Part shown: positions 61,117 to 64,000 of the stretch, piece after piece | Layout of the letters: each line of letters begins with the position of its first letter | How positions within the stretch are numbered: position 1 is the first letter of the stretch | Assembly: GCA_015056045.1 (NCBI GenBank) | Contig: SVGZ01000010.1 | Coordinates: 1-64,000 of the forward strand | DNA length: 64,000 nucleotides | Source of the DNA: Clostridiales bacterium | GTDB taxonomy: Bacteria > Bacillota > Clostridia > Christensenellales > Christensenellaceae | Direction: 5' to 3' | The notes under the pieces: model-generated | Told to the model about the DNA's origin: nothing | What the model saw: only the letters and a program-made list of their open reading frames with translations | Databases searched by the model: none | Translations under genes and position numbers: made by a program

Positions 61117-62436
61117 TTAATCCTCCGAAGCAAATTGATCGAGAATTTTGGCTTTTTCCTGCGGTTTGGTATCGCCGTGTTTGACCATGCGCATGGTGAG
61201 GAAGCTTAAAGCGACAAAGAATGCACCGTAAGGGAACAGGAATGCATAGCCTGCGTTCGGGTCTGTGGAGCCAAGAATAAGATAGCCGTATTCCAGAATG
61301 AAACCGGAAAGTATCGGCGTTAATACCTGTGCGGCCTGCGATGCGGTGTAATAATAACCGGTATATTTACCGATGTTGCTGCCTTTTGCAAGCTCAACGA
61401 CCATCGGATAACTGTTTACGTTAATCGCAGCCCAGCCTGCACCAGCAATAATGAAGAAAATTGTGATCCAGAACGAGTATGTTTTAAAGAAAGAGCCTGC
61501 AAAAAATGCCGTAAACAACAGAATAATGCCAAGAAGGATCGTCTTTTTTCTTCCGATCTTTCCCGAAAGAATACCGACAGGAACAAAGCAGACGATTGCC
61601 GCTGCCTGTGCCAAAATCAATGTAGAGGCAAAAGAGCCGCCTTTGAAGCCCCAGTAAACGCTAGCATATTTTGAAAAAGCCGTTGTGATGCCGTTATAGC
61701 CCATGAACCAGAAAAATACAGAAGCAAGGATGAAATACAGCGAACGTTTTTTCTGTTTGCTCATTTCCACAGCAGCGGTTTCTTCCTTTTCTTCTTCCTC
61801 AACAAGACCAAGCGCAGCCGTTTCCTCTTCAGCGATCTTCCTGAGTTTGTTTTCTTTAGTTGTTTTCAAAAGAATGACCAAGCTGATGAACATCAGAACC
61901 GCCGTAAAGGCAAATACGGGCATATAATCCGGATGATCCACAGCGGGAACAAGGAAATTGACCGATAAAAGAATGACAATACCGCCAATGGTACCCATAA
62001 GGTTAATGATCGCATTGGCTTTACTTCTGAAAGGCTTTGGCGTAATATCCGGCATTAAGGCAACGGCAGGACTTCTGAAAGTTGCCATAGCAAGAAGAAG
62101 TAAAAACAGCGCTATAAGGAAAAGGCTTAAATTTCTTGTACTTTCCGCGATCGGGAGGATCATCATAATGATGACCGCTGCTATTGTTCCAAAAAGTATG
62201 TACGGTGTTCTTTTGCCCAAGCGTGTGTTTGTTTTATCGGATAATGCGCCAAAAATCGGCAGTAAAAATAAAGAAAGGATGTTATCGAAAGACATAATGA
62301 ATCCCGAAAAGACATCGTTGATATCAAAACTGTTTTTCAGGATCTGCGGGATAAGGCCATCATATAACTGCCAGAATGCACTGATCAAAAGAAATGCAAA
62401 ACCGGCAAAAAGCGTTCTCTTCGTATTAAGTTTCAT
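61117..62436 (-). CDS. MFS transporter (SLC45/sugar-porter-like)
   Basis: About 12 hydrophobic segments in 439 residues; the MFS loop-like motif GALSDKTNTRLGKRTPYILFG lies between helices 2 and 3 and a large charged central loop (EEETAALGLVEEEEKEETAAVEMSKQKKR) separates the halves. The pattern recalls the SLC45/GPH-like MFS branch common in Bacillota. The second ATG (62436) is better spaced from AAGGAG. It precedes the glycerophosphodiesterase in one operon. Substrate unknown, possibly a sugar. Confidence 0.88.
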   Translation of the reverse strand: MKLNTKRTLFAGFAFLLISAFWQLYDGLIPQILKNSFDINDVFSGFIMSFDNILSLFLLPIFGALSDKTNTRLGKRTPYILFGTIAAVIIMMILPIAESTRNLSLFLIALFLLLLAMATFRSPAVALMPDITPKPFRSKANAIINLMGTIGGIVILLSVNFLVPAVDHPDYMPVFAFTAVLMFISLVILLKTTKENKLRKIAEEETAALGLVEEEEKEETAAVEMSKQKKRSLYFILASVFFWFMGYNGITTAFSKYASVYWGFKGGSFASTLILAQAAAIVCFVPVGILSGKIGRKKTILLGIILLFTAFFAGSFFKTYSFWITIFFIIAGAGWAAINVNSYPMVVELAKGSNIGKYTGYYYTASQAAQVLTPILSGFILEYGYLILGSTDPNAGYAFLFPYGAFFVALSFLTMRMVKHGDTKPQEKAKILDQFASED

Positions 62437-62463
62437 CATAAGCTCCTTTCATAAAACAAATCC

Positions 62464-62492
62464 ATTCTAACATAAAGTGTTTGAATCGTAAA
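62464..62492 (-). promoter_or_regulatory. Promoter of the MFS-GDPD operon
   Basis: Minus strand TTTACG (62487-62492), 17 bases, TAGAAT (62464-62469) with TG one base upstream. It lies directly after the terminator of the preceding gene. Confidence 0.55.
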
Positions 62493-62493
62493 C

Positions 62494-62521
62494 TAAAAAA
62501 CCGCCTCTTTACGAAGCGGTT
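62494..62521 (-). terminator. Terminator of the second MFS gene
   Basis: Minus strand AACCGCTTC-GTAAA-GAGGCGGTT pairs over 9 bp (one G-T), followed by TTTTTAG, 12 bases after the MFS stop. Confidence 0.9.
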
Positions 62522-62532
62522 GAAAAAGAATC

Positions 62533-63906
62533 TTATTTTGCAGAGACTAATTTTTTGACGGATTTTTTGAAATCTTTCCAAAGATCGGTCATTTCAAATT
62601 CTCTGTTGTTGGTTATCCTCGGTACGAAGATCAGGATAACGACGAGCCTCAACACAGCAGAAACCACGAAAATGATCTTATAGTGATCGAGCGCAATGTT
62701 ATTGGCAATAAAGCTATCCTGCATGGTCTGCAGAACTGCACCGCCGGTTAAGGTTCCGAGGAAAGAACCCAAAAGCGAAGTAAAGCAGGAATAGATCGCA
62801 ATATAATTCGGTCTCTGGTCATCCGTTGCATAAGATAAAAGCGACGTCTGCGAAGCAAGGTTTACCGCACAGAGGAAAGCGTTTGCAACAAGGTTATACA
62901 GAAGCATGACCCACATGCTGCCGGGGCTTGCCATGAGCCAAATAAGCGGTGTTACAGCGCTGATAAGGCCAGCAAACCAGAAGATCGGTTTATGCCCATA
63001 GAAGTCAAGCTTTCTTCCCCAGAAAGGTACGATGAGCATCGTGATGATCGACGAAGCAACATTGCCTGCGAGTGTGACTTCCGTATTGGAAAGTGCCATA
63101 TCGCCCAATGCATAACGTGTATAGAAAGAACCGGAAAGATTCGATGTAAAGCACCAGATCGTCCAGAAAATCATGAACTTGACAAAGGGCTTGTTATCAA
63201 AAATCTTTTTGAATACATCGCTGATTTTTGCGGAAGCATCCGTTTTCATGGGGACATTTTCAACGCCGATGAAGCTCAGCATATCGGCAATACCGAAAAT
63301 ACTGCCAATACCGAGGACGATCGCATAACCCTTATAGCCGGGAATGATGTCGAGGATATATGCTGTACCGATGCCAACGGTCAGGCTGATAACGGATATG
63401 ATCCTGTCACGAACGGCAAGCCATCTGCCGCGGATACCGATCGGTACAAGGTCTGCCATCCAGGGAGTCCAGCAGACATTGATAAATGAACCAAAAACAG
63501 AGTTGATCCCAACAAGGAAAATCAACGACCAAATCCTGAGCCAGGAAGGATCCATCGGAACAAAATACGGGACAAGGCCAATGATCAACCATACTGCACG
63601 GGAGATCGTTCCGTAAAGCAGCATATACTTTTTGCGTTTATGCGTTTTGCTGACAAGTAATGCCGCCGGGATCTGCATCAATGTACCGACGCAGGGAATT
63701 GCAGTTAAAACACCATAAATGAAGTCATTTGCACCAAGCTCTGCAGCAAGGCCCGTTAATGCAGGACCCGAAGAGGTGATCGTAGACCACAAATTGCCGA
63801 ACAGATTGCCGAATATCATCATCATGATACTGCGGCGTATTTTCTGCGGAAGATTCTCTTCATCATACAGCGCTGTAAACGGAGAATGCAGTTTCTTTCG
63901 TTCCAT
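62533..63906 (-). CDS. MFS transporter
   Basis: Twelve-helix major facilitator of about 457 residues: PALTGLAAELGANDFIYGVLTAIPCVGTLMQIPAALLVSKTHKRKKYMLLYG in the first half (the SKTHKRKK loop is the basic MFS loop), then WTPWMADLVPIGIRGRWLAVRDR. The ATG at 63906 has GAGG seven bases upstream, preferred over the track's 63912. Both MFS genes share little beyond topology. Substrate unknown. Confidence 0.88.
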   Translation of the reverse strand: MERKKLHSPFTALYDEENLPQKIRRSIMMMIFGNLFGNLWSTITSSGPALTGLAAELGANDFIYGVLTAIPCVGTLMQIPAALLVSKTHKRKKYMLLYGTISRAVWLIIGLVPYFVPMDPSWLRIWSLIFLVGINSVFGSFINVCWTPWMADLVPIGIRGRWLAVRDRIISVISLTVGIGTAYILDIIPGYKGYAIVLGIGSIFGIADMLSFIGVENVPMKTDASAKISDVFKKIFDNKPFVKFMIFWTIWCFTSNLSGSFYTRYALGDMALSNTEVTLAGNVASSIITMLIVPFWGRKLDFYGHKPIFWFAGLISAVTPLIWLMASPGSMWVMLLYNLVANAFLCAVNLASQTSLLSYATDDQRPNYIAIYSCFTSLLGSFLGTLTGGAVLQTMQDSFIANNIALDHYKIIFVVSAVLRLVVILIFVPRITNNREFEMTDLWKDFKKSVKKLVSAK

Positions 63907-63942
63907 ATGCATACCTCAATTCATTGGGAATCTATAGAAATA

Positions 63943-63971
63943 ATTATACATTACATCAATTCACGCGTCAA
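63943..63971 (-). promoter_or_regulatory. Promoter of the second MFS gene
   Basis: Minus strand TTGACG (63966-63971), 17 bases, TATAAT (63943-63948). An AATAAT-N7-ATTATT inverted repeat (63970-63988) abuts the -35 box from upstream. Confidence 0.8.
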
Positions 63972-64000
63972 TAATTCCGGGTATTATTTCTCAAGTGTCT

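Overview
The window looks like chromosomal DNA of an endospore-forming, low-to-moderate GC Bacillota (Firmicutes), most likely a Clostridia-type anaerobe. Evidence: a spoIIGA-sigE pair, a cwlJ-gerQ-like germination pair, the remA-gmk-rpoZ-coaBC order known from Bacillus, a yerC-pcrA-ligA run, strong AGGAGG-type ribosome sites, frequent TTG/GTG starts and short intergenic gaps with sigma-A promoters. The genus cannot be fixed from the sequence alone. I see no rRNA, tRNA, CRISPR array, insertion sequence or complete prophage. No gene-free gap exceeds about 160 bases.

Layout. 1-2530 (+): 3' end of a LarA-type lactate racemase, rnhA, and a solitary tyrosine recombinase behind a consensus promoter with a perfect palindrome over its start site. 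2560-5130 (-): NMT1-type ABC importer. 5225-11710 (-): RNA methyltransferase, an unknown helical protein, a TPR protein, hslO, a SAM methyltransferase and an M20 amidohydrolase in one tight operon. 11824-18485 (-): lysA behind its own promoter, then polA-coaE-lytic transglycosylase-peptide-binding lipoprotein. 18619-20091 (+): glpK. 20136-21086 (-): esterase. 21233-22692 (+): spoIIGA-sigE. 22730-45795 (-): a long co-oriented housekeeping run (MATE, tcdA, tatD-like, lactonase, a tetracycline-protection-like GTPase, coaBC, rpoZ, gmk, remA, yicC, ligA, pcrA, yerC, FAH, glycerate kinase, glyA, rnc), headed by a two-component system followed by two GerMN lipoproteins and preceded by a signal-peptidase-like membrane protein. 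45867-52632: mixed small units (yfbR-like, membrane proteins, a TIM-barrel isomerase, DUF3810 zincin, alpha/beta hydrolase, YbaK, radical SAM, DUF3006, MBL lipoprotein). 52755-64000: CtpE-like P-type ATPase, MacAB-like exporter, cwlJ-gerQ, lamin-tail lipoprotein, GDPD and two MFS transporters.

How genes work together. Several units are translationally coupled by ATGA overlaps. SpoIIGA should process pro-SigE. GerQ should place or support CwlJ in the spore coat. The response regulator-kinase-GerMN lipoprotein order resembles actinobacterial mtrA-mtrB-lpqB and is the most system-like arrangement here. Starts were moved from the ORF track wherever a Shine-Dalgarno site or operon overlap decided them. 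Promoter and terminator calls are by eye. No database search was run, so all family names rest on recognised motifs and recalled family features.
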